A program made the position numbers and the translations under genes. This document shows, one piece after another, positions 6,750-13,174 of a DNA stretch of 13,174 nucleotides. The DNA is from Lachnospiraceae bacterium (lineage in GTDB: Bacteria > Bacillota > Clostridia > Lachnospirales > Lachnospiraceae). Each line of letters opens with the position of its first letter. Within the stretch, counting starts at the first letter, position 1. The stretch lies in assembly GCA_021200345.1 (NCBI GenBank), contig JAJQGR010000133.1, positions 1 to 13,174 on the forward strand, given 5' to 3'. The notes under the pieces were generated by a model. It made no database searches. It was not told where the DNA came from and saw nothing but the letters and a program-made list of their open reading frames with translations.

Positions 6750-8198
6750 ATGAATTGTCCGAAATGCGGACGGCCTATGAAAGAGGGGATGCTTTACTGC
6801 GAGAACTGCGGCTGGGAGGTTCATCTGGTGCCGGAATTTGACGCACAGGTGGAAGAAAGTATTGCCGAGAGCATGCAGGAGGTTATGCACCAGGGGTTTG
6901 AGGAGGAAGAACCTGAAACTGTTACGCCAAAAGAGGCTGAGCCGGTACATAGAAGATGGATAGTGATTCCCCTTGGGCTGTTTGTGGTTCTGGCTGTGCT
7001 GATTGTGGCAGCAGCGCTTTCTTCCAGGCATTCCTCCTGGTATCAATCGGCCCGGCTGCAGCTTGCTTCTGCGGAAAGCTACGTGGAGAAGGGGGATTAT
7101 GAAAGCGCGGAGGAGTGCTATTTAAGGGCCATAGAGCTGGAGCCGGAATGGCTGGAAGCCCAACTGGATCTTGCCAGGCTCTATGTCAGTATGGACAGGG
7201 CTGATGAGGCGCTGCAGATATATCGTGCCATCCTGATGAACGAGGAGGCGGAAACGGAGCTAAAGCTTCAGGCGAGCCAGGGAATTGTGGATTATTATTC
7301 CGGGAATGGGGATTACAGGAGTATCGCCCAGCTTCTGCGGGAGCTTGGAGATGAGGAAGTAAAAGAGGCTTTTGCCACTTACCTGGCGGAGCCTGTGACT
7401 TTCAGTCAGCCGGAGGGAATTTTTACTGACAGTATTATTCTGAAGCTTACGGCGGATTCCAGTGGCAGCATATACTATACACTGGACGGCACCGAGCCGG
7501 ATGAGACCTGTGAGCTGTATGTTTCCCCAATCTATCTGGAGGAAGGCACTACCGTAGTATCCGCGGTTTATATCAATCAGTATGGGGTCAGGAGTACCGT
7601 CTCCACGGCCACCTATCTGATTGACACTACCACGCCTTATCCTCCGGAGCTTTTGGTTTACAGCGGTAAATACGATGCTCCTCTGGAGATTGTGGCACAG
7701 GCACAGGAAGGCGATACCATTTATTACACGGTGGATGGGGGAACTCCGGATGCGGACAGCACTCTGTATGAGGGAGGTCTGTATGCCAGGGAGGGAACGC
7801 ATACTTACCGCTTTGTGGCTGTCAACGAGGCCGGATTGTCAAGCGATGTGATTAACAGGACCTTTACCATTGATTTCTCCTGGGCGGAGTACAGCTCGGA
7901 TGAGGCCTGGCAGCTGCTGGCAGACGCTCAGATAGAGGCGGGGGTGATCGCGGACAGCTTGGGCACCGTCGCGGATCATTCGGAATATGTTTATATTTAT
8001 CAATATCTGTTCCCTGTTTCCCTGAATTCGGAGGAGGATGCTTACTATCTGTTTGCGGAAGTGAACAGACAGACGGCTCTGTCCCAGACTGGCGAGATGA
8101 TTCAGCACCGCACGGGAATTTACTATGGTGTGGACTGCTCCACCGGGGGGATCGTAAAGCTTGCTTTCCTGAACGGAAGCTATGTCAGAAGCGAATAG
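6750..8198 (+). CDS. Zinc-ribbon, TPR and chitobiase-C-like repeat membrane protein
   Basis: I recognise domains but no function. The 482-residue product begins with a zinc ribbon (CPKC at 3–6, CENC at 17–20). An acidic spacer and one membrane segment (about 70–91) follow. Next are two TPR-like helical repeats at about 101–168 (AESYVEKGDYESAEECYLRAIELEP and the next unit). Two beta-sandwich modules resembling the chitobiase/beta-hexosaminidase C-terminal domain are centred on YYTLDGTEPD (242–251) and YYTVDGGTPD (325–334). The last 105 residues or so form an unassigned domain. The N-terminal ribbon is probably cytoplasmic and the rest outside, by the positive residues before the membrane segment. 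The start is ATG 6750, with GGAG 8 bases upstream. It sits between folD and nfnA in the same tight run. A sensor or scaffold role at the envelope is possible, but no catalytic motif is visible. Confidence 0.85.
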   Translation: MNCPKCGRPMKEGMLYCENCGWEVHLVPEFDAQVEESIAESMQEVMHQGFEEEEPETVTPKEAEPVHRRWIVIPLGLFVVLAVLIVAAALSSRHSSWYQSARLQLASAESYVEKGDYESAEECYLRAIELEPEWLEAQLDLARLYVSMDRADEALQIYRAILMNEEAETELKLQASQGIVDYYSGNGDYRSIAQLLRELGDEEVKEAFATYLAEPVTFSQPEGIFTDSIILKLTADSSGSIYYTLDGTEPDETCELYVSPIYLEEGTTVVSAVYINQYGVRSTVSTATYLIDTTTPYPPELLVYSGKYDAPLEIVAQAQEGDTIYYTVDGGTPDADSTLYEGGLYAREGTHTYRFVAVNEAGLSSDVINRTFTIDFSWAEYSSDEAWQLLADAQIEAGVIADSLGTVADHSEYVYIYQYLFPVSLNSEEDAYYLFAEVNRQTALSQTGEMIQHRTGIYYGVDCSTGGIVKLAFLNGSYVRSE

Positions 8199-8230
8199 AC
8201 AGATACTGAAAACCATAAAAGGAGAGGATT

Positions 8231-9121
8231 ATGTACCAGATTTTGAAAGCAAAATGGCTCAATGAGAATATCTTTCTGATGGACATTGAGGCCAAAAGGG
8301 TTGCCGACCGGTGTCAGCCGGGGCAGTTTATCATTGTCCGTGTGGACAAGGAGGGGGAGAGAATTCCGCTGACGATCTGTGATTATGACCGTGAAAAGGG
8401 CAGCGTGACCATTGTAGCGCAGGTGGTCGGCGCAGAGACCTATCGCCTGTCAAAGCTTGGCGCGGGCGATTTTGTGCAGGACTTTGTGGGACCGCTGGGA
8501 AAGGCTTCCGAGTTTGTGGAAACTCCGCTGGATGAATTAAAACAGAAAAAGATTCTGTTCATTGCGGGCGGCGTGGGAGCCGCGCCGGTTTACCCGCAGG
8601 TAAAATGGCTGAAAGAACAGGGAGTTGCCAGTGATGTGATTCTGGGCGCCAGAAGTAAAGAAATCCTGATTTTGGAGGATGAGCTGCGCTCGGTGGCCGG
8701 AAACCTTTATATTTCTACGGATGATGGTTCCTACGGTACGAAAGGCACCGCGTCGGTGGTGCTTCAAAACCTCTATGATGCAGGACAGACCTATGACGTG
8801 TGCGTGGTCATTGGGCCGATGATTATGATGAAATATACCTGTCTGCTGACCAAAAAGCTGGGGCTGCCAACAGTGGTTTCCATGAATCCGATTATGGTGG
8901 ACGGCACCGGTATGTGCGGGGCCTGCCGCCTGACTGTGGGAAATGAAGTGAAATTTGCCTGTGTGGACGGCCCGGAGTTTGACGGTCATCTGGTGAATTT
9001 TGACGAGGCCATGAAGCGCCAGACGTTATATAAAACAGAAGAAGGCAGAGCCTACTTAAGAGAGAAGGAAGGGGATACCCATCACGGCGGCTGCGGACAG
9101 TGCGGAGGTGACAGAGCATGA
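8231..9121 (+). CDS. nfnA: NfnA: FAD/[2Fe-2S] subunit of NADH-dependent reduced ferredoxin:NADP+ oxidoreductase
   Basis: This is the small subunit of the cytoplasmic electron-bifurcating transhydrogenase NfnAB, which couples NADPH with NADH and reduced ferredoxin. It belongs to the family of the PyrK-type electron-transfer subunit of dihydroorotate dehydrogenase. The 296-residue product has an FAD-binding barrel with RIPLTI at 44–49 and an NAD-binding region beginning IAGGVGAAP at 111–119. The C-terminal [2Fe-2S] site has Cys229, Cys232 and Cys244. In characterised NfnA the fourth ligand is an Asp; Asp224 in VDGTGMC is the likely match by position. An odd His/Cys-rich tail (THHGGCGQCGGDRA) ends the protein. 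SD AAGGAG (8219–8224) is six bases from the ATG. The gene overlaps nfnB by four bases, which argues against a pyrK function since no pyrD is adjacent. Confidence 0.9.
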   Translation: MYQILKAKWLNENIFLMDIEAKRVADRCQPGQFIIVRVDKEGERIPLTICDYDREKGSVTIVAQVVGAETYRLSKLGAGDFVQDFVGPLGKASEFVETPLDELKQKKILFIAGGVGAAPVYPQVKWLKEQGVASDVILGARSKEILILEDELRSVAGNLYISTDDGSYGTKGTASVVLQNLYDAGQTYDVCVVIGPMIMMKYTCLLTKKLGLPTVVSMNPIMVDGTGMCGACRLTVGNEVKFACVDGPEFDGHLVNFDEAMKRQTLYKTEEGRAYLREKEGDTHHGGCGQCGGDRA

Positions 9122-10503
9122 ATGTTTTAGAGAAAATTCCTGTCAGAGAACAGGACGCAAAAGAGCGGGCCACCAATTTCAGGGAGGTTTGCCTGGGATA
9201 TAATATGGAGGAAGCTGTGGCGGAAGCACAGCGCTGTATCGGCTGTAAGAACGCCCAGTGTGTGAAGGGCTGCCCGGTGGCGATCAATATTCCCGGCTTT
9301 ATTGATGAGGTCAAAAAGGGAGATATCGCCGCGGCTTATCAGGTCATCAGCGAAGCCAGCGCTCTGCCTGCAGTGTGCGGACGAGTGTGCCCCCAGGAGA
9401 GTCAGTGTGAGGGCAAGTGTATCCGCGGCATCAAGGGAGATCCGATTTCCATCGGTAAGCTGGAACGTTTTGTAGCAGATTACGCCAGGGAGCATGAGAT
9501 CAAACCGGAGATCCATGTGGAGAAAAAAGGCAAAAAAGTAGCGGTGATCGGCTCCGGTCCCGCGGGCTTAACCTGCGCCGGCGATCTGGCGAAGGCCGGA
9601 TATGATGTGACTATTTTTGAGGCGCTGCATGAGGCCGGAGGCGTGCTGATTTACGGGATTCCTGAGTTCCGTCTTCCCAAGGAGGACGTGGTGGAGAAGG
9701 AAATTCAGAATGTGAAGGAGCTGGGTGTCAAAATTGAGACCAATGTGGTGGTGGGCAAGAGTGTCACCATTGATGAGCTGATGGAAAAAGAGGGCTTTCA
9801 GGCCGTCTTTATCGGCTCTGGCGCCGGACTTCCCAAGTTTATGGGTATCCCGGGAGAAAACTTAAACGGAGTATTTTCCGCCAACGAATATCTGACCAGA
9901 AGCAATCTGATGAAAGCCTTTAAAGAGGATAATCCGACACCCATTATGCGCGGCCGCAAGGTGGCTGTGGTGGGCGGCGGCAATGTGGCCATGGATGCGG
10001 CCCGCACCGCGCTGCGTCTGGGTGCCGAGACCCATATCGTATACCGCCGCAGCGAGGAGGAGCTTCCCGCCAGAGTGGAGGAAGTTCACCATGCGAAAGA
10101 GGAAGGCATTATCTTTGATCTTCTGACCAATCCTGTGGAGATTTTGAGCGATGAAAACGGTTGGGTGAAAGGAATGAAATGCGTGCGAATGGAGCTGGGC
10201 GAGCCGGATGAGAGCGGCAGACGCCATCCGGTGGTGAAAAAGGGCTCTGAGTTTGAGATGCAGCTGGATACTGTGATTATGGCTCTGGGAACTTCCCCCA
10301 ATCCGCTGATTTCCAGTACCACGCAGGGGCTGGAAACCAATAAATGGAAGTGCATCGTGGCGGATGAGGTGAACGGCAGGACCACCAAAGAGGGTGTATA
10401 CGCCGGCGGTGACGCGGTGACCGGCGCGGCCACGGTGATTCTGGCTATGGGCGCGGGAAAAGCTGCCGCGAAAGGAATTGTCGAGTTTTTGAGCGCGAGG
10501 TAA
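9118..10503 (+). CDS. nfnB: NfnB: bifurcating FAD/two-[4Fe-4S] subunit, glutamate synthase small-subunit-like
   Basis: This is the large subunit of the NfnAB complex, homologous to the small subunit of NADPH-dependent glutamate synthase and often annotated gltA. It has 461 residues. Eight N-terminal cysteines can hold two [4Fe-4S] clusters: Cys40, 43, 48 and 52 in CIGCKNAQCVKGCP, and Cys87, 91, 97 and 101 in CGRVCPQESQCEGKC. The FAD-binding motif GSGPAG is at 145–150, the NADPH-binding motif GGGNVAMD at 286–293, and a second flavin contact, YAGGDAVTGAATVI, starts near 428. In this family the flavin here is the site of electron bifurcation. The start overlaps the nfnA stop (ATGA at 9118–9121), a sign of translational coupling and equal dosage. 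With no glutamate synthase large subunit nearby, NfnB is favoured over GltD; only biochemistry would settle this. Confidence 0.92.
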   Translation: MNVLEKIPVREQDAKERATNFREVCLGYNMEEAVAEAQRCIGCKNAQCVKGCPVAINIPGFIDEVKKGDIAAAYQVISEASALPAVCGRVCPQESQCEGKCIRGIKGDPISIGKLERFVADYAREHEIKPEIHVEKKGKKVAVIGSGPAGLTCAGDLAKAGYDVTIFEALHEAGGVLIYGIPEFRLPKEDVVEKEIQNVKELGVKIETNVVVGKSVTIDELMEKEGFQAVFIGSGAGLPKFMGIPGENLNGVFSANEYLTRSNLMKAFKEDNPTPIMRGRKVAVVGGGNVAMDAARTALRLGAETHIVYRRSEEELPARVEEVHHAKEEGIIFDLLTNPVEILSDENGWVKGMKCVRMELGEPDESGRRHPVVKKGSEFEMQLDTVIMALGTSPNPLISSTTQGLETNKWKCIVADEVNGRTTKEGVYAGGDAVTGAATVILAMGAGKAAAKGIVEFLSAR

Positions 10504-10509
10504 GGGATC

Positions 10510-11352
10510 ATGCTGATCTGTCCAAAATGTAAAAATGAATATCGGCCGGGAATCAAATATTGCGCGGACTGCGGCTGTGAGCTGATAGAGGTGGAGACGG
10601 ACGCGGATGACCAAAGAGAACTTCTTTTTACGGGAGCGTATCCGGTGTGCCGGGAACTGATGAAGTTCCTGGCATACTGCAAAATCGATTCTGCCCAGCT
10701 GTCAGATCCGGATGAAGAGGGAAACTGCCGGATTACCTGCGAAAGTCGTGATAAGGCGGAGGGCGCAAAGCAGGTGAAAGTCTTTTTACAGCAGCAGATC
10801 ATTCAGGACACAAGGCAGCAGGTGGAGGAGCTTTCCCATCTGCCACAGGAGGAGCTGGAGAAGCTGAAAGAAGAGACGGCTGCCCGGACCTCTGATTATG
10901 TACGCAGTGCTGATAAGGCAGAAGAGAACCGGTCCGCCGCCACAGCGTTTTTGTTTGTGGGAATTCTTGGAGTGGTGCTGACGGTGCTCAGTTTTGTGGG
11001 ACTGCTGCCTTTCAGCTTCGGAGGACAGGGAAATCTGTTCACCCACGGCATTCTGCTGGCGGTATTTCTGGCAATGATTGTGATTGGTATTAACAGTGCC
11101 AGAAGCGTGTCCGGATATGAGGCGGCCGCGCAGGCGGAGAATGATCTGGAACAGGAAGTGCGGGATTACGCAAAGGAGCACTTTACCAGAGAAGATCTGG
11201 AGCGGATCGCGGCGGATGCCGGGGAGGAAGGCTATTTTCAGCGGATGAGCTATATGCGCCGCCAGGTCAACGAGCATTTCGCACCAAAGGACCTTCCCCC
11301 ATCCATGGTGGAGAGCGTTTTAGATGAGGTGTACGACGGGCTGTTTTCATAA
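10510..11352 (+). CDS. Zinc-ribbon protein with two membrane segments, function unknown
   Basis: I do not recognise a named family for the whole 280-residue protein. It opens with a zinc ribbon (CPKC at 4–7, CADC at 18–21). Residues about 35–98 (LLFTGAYPVCRELMKFLAYCKI onward) look like the small alpha-beta DUF2007-type putative signal-transducing domain, which is an inference from pattern only. A helical charged stretch (about 99–137) follows, then two hydrophobic segments at 142–166 and 177–196 forming a hairpin. The charged C-terminal region (200–280) is predicted cytoplasmic. The start ATG 10510 lies six bases after the nfnB stop, with AAGGG (10502–10506) as a close-spaced ribosome binding site. 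It is last in the run that begins at fhs, and a terminator overlaps its stop codon. The shared N-terminal ribbon with the gene upstream of nfnA is notable. Confidence 0.85.
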   Translation: MLICPKCKNEYRPGIKYCADCGCELIEVETDADDQRELLFTGAYPVCRELMKFLAYCKIDSAQLSDPDEEGNCRITCESRDKAEGAKQVKVFLQQQIIQDTRQQVEELSHLPQEELEKLKEETAARTSDYVRSADKAEENRSAATAFLFVGILGVVLTVLSFVGLLPFSFGGQGNLFTHGILLAVFLAMIVIGINSARSVSGYEAAAQAENDLEQEVRDYAKEHFTREDLERIAADAGEEGYFQRMSYMRRQVNEHFAPKDLPPSMVESVLDEVYDGLFS

Positions 11353-11364
11353 CGGCCCGTTTTT
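11336..11364 (+). terminator. Intrinsic terminator overlapping the stop codon of the zinc-ribbon gene
   Basis: An 8-bp stem with one G·U pair joins ACGGGCTG (11336–11343) to CGGCCCGT (11353–11360). The 9-base loop contains the TAA stop codon, and five Ts (11360–11364) follow. The GC-rich stem and T tract fit rho-independent termination, closing the fhs-to-zinc-ribbon gene run. The short T tract suggests it may leak into rlmH, for which I find no clear promoter in 11365–11419. Confidence 0.65.
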
Positions 11365-11419
11365 GGATGATGAAAGCAATGTCTGTGCCGGCGGACATGC
11401 CTGCTTACATAAGGAAGAT

Positions 11420-11902
11420 ATGATAAAAATCGACATTATCGCTGTGGGAAAAATTAAGGAAAAATTCTATCGGGAAGCGATCGCCGAGTATGAAAAGCGC
11501 CTGGGCAAATATTGCAGACTGCAGATCATGGAAGTGGCGGATGAAAAGACGCCCGAGGGGGCGTCTCCGGCGCTGGAAACGCAGATCAAAGCAAAGGAGG
11601 GGGAACGAATTCTGAAAAATCTCCGGGACGATGCCTATGTGATTACGCTGGAAATTCGGGGAGAGAAGCTGGACAGCGTTTCCTTTGCGGAAAAAATGAT
11701 GCAGCTTGGCGTGCGGGGAAAAAGCCACATTCAGTTCGTCATCGGCGGCTCTCTGGGGCTGGATCAGGGGGTGTCTCAAAGGGCGGATTTCAAGCTCAGC
11801 TTTTCAGATATGACCTTTCCGCATCAGCTGATGAGGGTGATTTTGCTGGAGCAGATTTACAGAGCCTATCGCATTATGAATGGAGAGCCCTATCATAAAT
11901 AG
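11420..11902 (+). CDS. rlmH: 23S rRNA (pseudouridine-1915-N3)-methyltransferase RlmH
   Basis: RlmH is a small SPOUT-fold methyltransferase that uses S-adenosylmethionine to methylate pseudouridine 1915 in helix 69 of 23S rRNA on assembled ribosomes. The product is 160 residues, the standard length. The knotted SAM-binding region is clear: FVIGGSLGLDQGV (106 onward), MTFPHQLMRVILLEQIYRAYRI, and the conserved C-terminal GEPYHK. The N-terminus MIKIDIIAVGKIKEKFY also matches the family, which fixes the start at ATG 11420 and not at the in-frame ATG at 11324, which would lie inside the preceding gene. AAGGAAG (11411–11417) provides the ribosome binding site, with rather short spacing. It lies between an intrinsic terminator and yqfC. 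Housekeeping role; no oddities seen in the protein. Confidence 0.96.
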   Translation: MIKIDIIAVGKIKEKFYREAIAEYEKRLGKYCRLQIMEVADEKTPEGASPALETQIKAKEGERILKNLRDDAYVITLEIRGEKLDSVSFAEKMMQLGVRGKSHIQFVIGGSLGLDQGVSQRADFKLSFSDMTFPHQLMRVILLEQIYRAYRIMNGEPYHK

Positions 11903-11921
11903 TCTGACTGTGTCATAGATT
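11893..11921 (+). promoter_or_regulatory. Candidate sigma-E (sporulation) promoter for yqfCD
   Basis: TCATAAA (11893–11899) resembles the sigma-E -35 element (KMATATT) and CATAGATT (11914–11921) matches 6 of 8 positions of the -10 consensus (CATACAMT), with a 14-base spacer. yqfC and yqfD belong to the mother-cell sigma-E regulon in B. subtilis, which makes such a site expected. The predicted transcription start falls on or next to the yqfC ATG at 11927, so the message could be leaderless. AT-rich matches of this quality also arise by chance. Confidence 0.35.
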
Positions 11922-11930
11922 ATTCTATGA
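11913..11930 (+). repeat. 18-bp inverted repeat covering the yqfC start codon
   Basis: TCATAG (11913–11918) and CTATGA (11925–11930) are perfect complements around ATTATT. The pairing can extend with TGTG (11909–11912) and CACA (11933–11936) if a GA bulge is allowed. The ATG of yqfC is inside the 3' arm. It could be a DNA operator or an RNA hairpin masking the start; no T tract follows, so it is not a terminator. Confidence 0.6.
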
Positions 11931-12247
11931 GACACAAAAAAAGACATACAAAAAATAAGGTTCGCAAACAGACCGGAGAGCAATACCGGGATGGACTTCG
12001 CCAGAAGCTTCTGGCCCATGAGCTTCCTTTGGAGGCCGTTACGAAGGACACGGTGGTTACCTGTATGGGCCGCAGTGAAGTGTGGGTGGAAAATTATAAA
12101 TCCATTCTGGAATATGGAGAGTGTGGAGTTTTGCTGCAGGCGGGAAGCTACGTGGTCAGTATCCGGGGAGAGCGGCTGGTGATTTCTCATTATATGAAAG
12201 AGCATATGATGATTCGAGGACATATTCAGAATATCACCTATCTATGA
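11927..12247 (+). CDS. yqfC: Sporulation protein YqfC (YabP/YqfC family)
   Basis: The 106-residue product matches the small YqfC family in its core: LPLEAVTKDTVVTCMGRSEVWVENYKSILEYGE, followed by VLLQAGSYVVSIRGERLVISHYMKEHMMIRGHI. In B. subtilis yqfC is expressed in the mother cell under sigma-E and is co-transcribed with yqfD; its biochemical role is poorly defined. The N-terminus here is very basic (MRHKKRHTKNKVRK), a few residues longer than the Bacillus protein. No Shine–Dalgarno sequence precedes the ATG at 11927, and the codon lies in an inverted repeat. A start further in is conceivable, but it would remove only the basic tail and no in-frame alternative has a better ribosome site. yqfD follows 12 bases after the stop, supporting the assignment. 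Confidence 0.88.
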   Translation: MRHKKRHTKNKVRKQTGEQYRDGLRQKLLAHELPLEAVTKDTVVTCMGRSEVWVENYKSILEYGECGVLLQAGSYVVSIRGERLVISHYMKEHMMIRGHIQNITYL

Positions 12248-12259
12248 TGGGGAGGTTCC

Positions 12260-13174
12260 ATGAATTTTTATTTCAAAGACGGCAGCTTCCTGCGCCTGAA
12301 GCTGGAGGGACAGGGCGTGGAGCGTTTTATGACTCTCTGCGGAAACCGGCATATTCCTCTCTGGGAGATCTGCCGTGAGGGAAAATATTGTTTCGTCAAT
12401 ATCCATTACAGGGACTGGGAGCAGGGGAAAGAGCTTCTGCAAAAAACCAAAACGCAGGCAGCCATTGTGAAAAAACGTGGACTGCCCTTTTTGTTGCCCG
12501 GACTAAAAAACCGGTTATTGTTTCTGATTGCCGGTCTGGCGGCTGCCTGCTGGCTGCTTTACAGTACACAGCTGATCTGGCATATCGAATTTGAGGGAAA
12601 CTATTCCATCACCGAGGATCAGCTGACGGATTTTCTGGCACAGAGAGGAATCTGGGTGGGGGTCAGGAAAGACAGCCTGGATCTGGAAAATCTGGAAAAA
12701 GACCTGAGACAGGAGTTCTCCCTGATTACCTGGACCAGCGGAAAAATCAACGGAACAGTACTGGAAATATCCATCAAGGAAAATGAAAGGCCCAATGTGG
12801 TCATGCCTGTGCAGTCCGTGGAGGAGGCCACCGGGCTGTACGCGGCTGTGGATGGCGTCATCGTATCGGTATATGTGAGAAACGGTGTTTCAGCGGTATC
12901 CCGGGGGGATCAGGTGAAAAAGGGAGATCTGATTGTGGACGGCCGGATTCCGGTGGTGAATGAGGACGGTGAGACGGACCATTATCTGCTCTATGAGGCT
13001 GACGCTGATGTGATCATTGAGACGGTGCAGCAGGTTTGCTACAGCCTTGACAAAATATATGTGACAAAAGAGTATACCGGCCGGGAGGGAAGCGGGATCT
13101 GGTTTTCCTTCAACCAGACTCTTTACAGACTGCCGAAAACCGGGGCCGGATGGAATGAGATGGAACAGCTCCTG
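12260..13174 (+). CDS. yqfD: Sporulation protein YqfD (stage IV-type), 3' end beyond the window
   Basis: The frame is open from ATG 12260 through the last base of the window, giving 305 codons of a family usually near 400, so the C-terminus is missing here and not broken. An N-terminal globular part (1–80) contains NRHIPLWEICREGKYCFVNIHYRDW, a segment characteristic of YqfD. One membrane segment follows at about 86–107. Then comes a POTRA/FtsQ-like start, HIEFEGNYSITEDQLTDFL, and the conserved run LITWTSGKINGTVLEISIKENERP, typical of this family. The protein is expected in the forespore-engulfing mother-cell membrane with most of the chain outside the cytoplasm; function in B. subtilis sporulation is only loosely known. 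GGGGAGG (12249–12255) gives a strong ribosome binding site four bases upstream. It is almost certainly co-transcribed with yqfC. Confidence 0.93.
   Translation, partial: MNFYFKDGSFLRLKLEGQGVERFMTLCGNRHIPLWEICREGKYCFVNIHYRDWEQGKELLQKTKTQAAIVKKRGLPFLLPGLKNRLLFLIAGLAAACWLLYSTQLIWHIEFEGNYSITEDQLTDFLAQRGIWVGVRKDSLDLENLEKDLRQEFSLITWTSGKINGTVLEISIKENERPNVVMPVQSVEEATGLYAAVDGVIVSVYVRNGVSAVSRGDQVKKGDLIVDGRIPVVNEDGETDHYLLYEADADVIIETVQQVCYSLDKIYVTKEYTGREGSGIWFSFNQTLYRLPKTGAGWNEMEQLL

Noticed and set aside
6402..7046. 214-codon minus-strand frame spanning the end of folD and the start of the zinc-ribbon/TPR gene
   Set aside because: Both opposite-strand genes have intact motifs; the frame has no ribosome site or recognisable domain.
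8231..9121. Reading as PyrK, electron-transfer subunit of dihydroorotate dehydrogenase
   Set aside because: No pyrD is adjacent, and the gene overlaps a glutamate-synthase-like Fe–S flavoprotein gene, which is the nfnAB arrangement.
9118..10503. Reading as GltD, small subunit of glutamate synthase
   Set aside because: No large subunit gene is present nearby and the gene is translationally coupled to nfnA.
9862..10614. 250-codon open frame on the minus strand opposite nfnB
   Set aside because: It covers the NADPH- and FAD-binding motifs of nfnB and crosses into the next gene; the product is His/Ser/Arg-rich with no domain pattern, so it is a shadow of GC-biased codons.

Overview
The window is a stretch of ordinary chromosome from a low-GC-lineage Gram-positive spore former, most likely a member of the Clostridia and probably Lachnospiraceae. 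This is inferred from the moderate GC content, strong AAGGAGG-type ribosome binding sites, yqfC/yqfD sporulation genes, a tepA–ftsK/spoIIIE pair like that of Bacillus, and the formyl-THF synthetase plus NfnAB gene content. I would not name a genus. Every supported gene lies on the + strand. I see no tRNA, rRNA, CRISPR array, insertion sequence or phage gene, and no gene-free stretch reaches 300 bases.

Region 1 (1–348): the end of a small, possibly truncated gene for a membrane or secreted acidic protein, closed by a near-perfect intrinsic terminator. Region 2 (365–4033): a ClpP-like protease gene (tepA), then a good sigma-A promoter overlapping the tepA end, then a large FtsK/SpoIIIE DNA translocase with an 11-residue tandem repeat in its linker.

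Region 3 (4074–11364): a tightly packed run of six genes. These are fhs (formate–THF ligase), folD (methylene-THF dehydrogenase/cyclohydrolase), a zinc-ribbon/TPR/chitobiase-C-like membrane protein, nfnA and nfnB (electron-bifurcating NADH-dependent ferredoxin:NADP+ oxidoreductase), and a second zinc-ribbon membrane protein. An intrinsic terminator straddling the last stop codon ends the run. fhs and folD interconvert formate, formyl-, methenyl- and methylene-THF, with FolD exchanging NADP(H). NfnAB balances NADPH against NADH and reduced ferredoxin, so the block joins one-carbon metabolism to its redox supply.

Region 4 (11420–13174): rlmH (23S rRNA pseudouridine-1915 methyltransferase), then yqfC and the first 305 codons of yqfD, the sporulation pair. 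yqfC has no Shine–Dalgarno sequence. Its start codon lies in an 18-bp perfect inverted repeat next to a sigma-E-like promoter candidate.

The window is mostly core genome, and no clearly new defence or mobile system is present. The parts most worth a second look are the two uncharacterised zinc-ribbon membrane proteins bracketing nfnAB, and the unusual yqfC start region.
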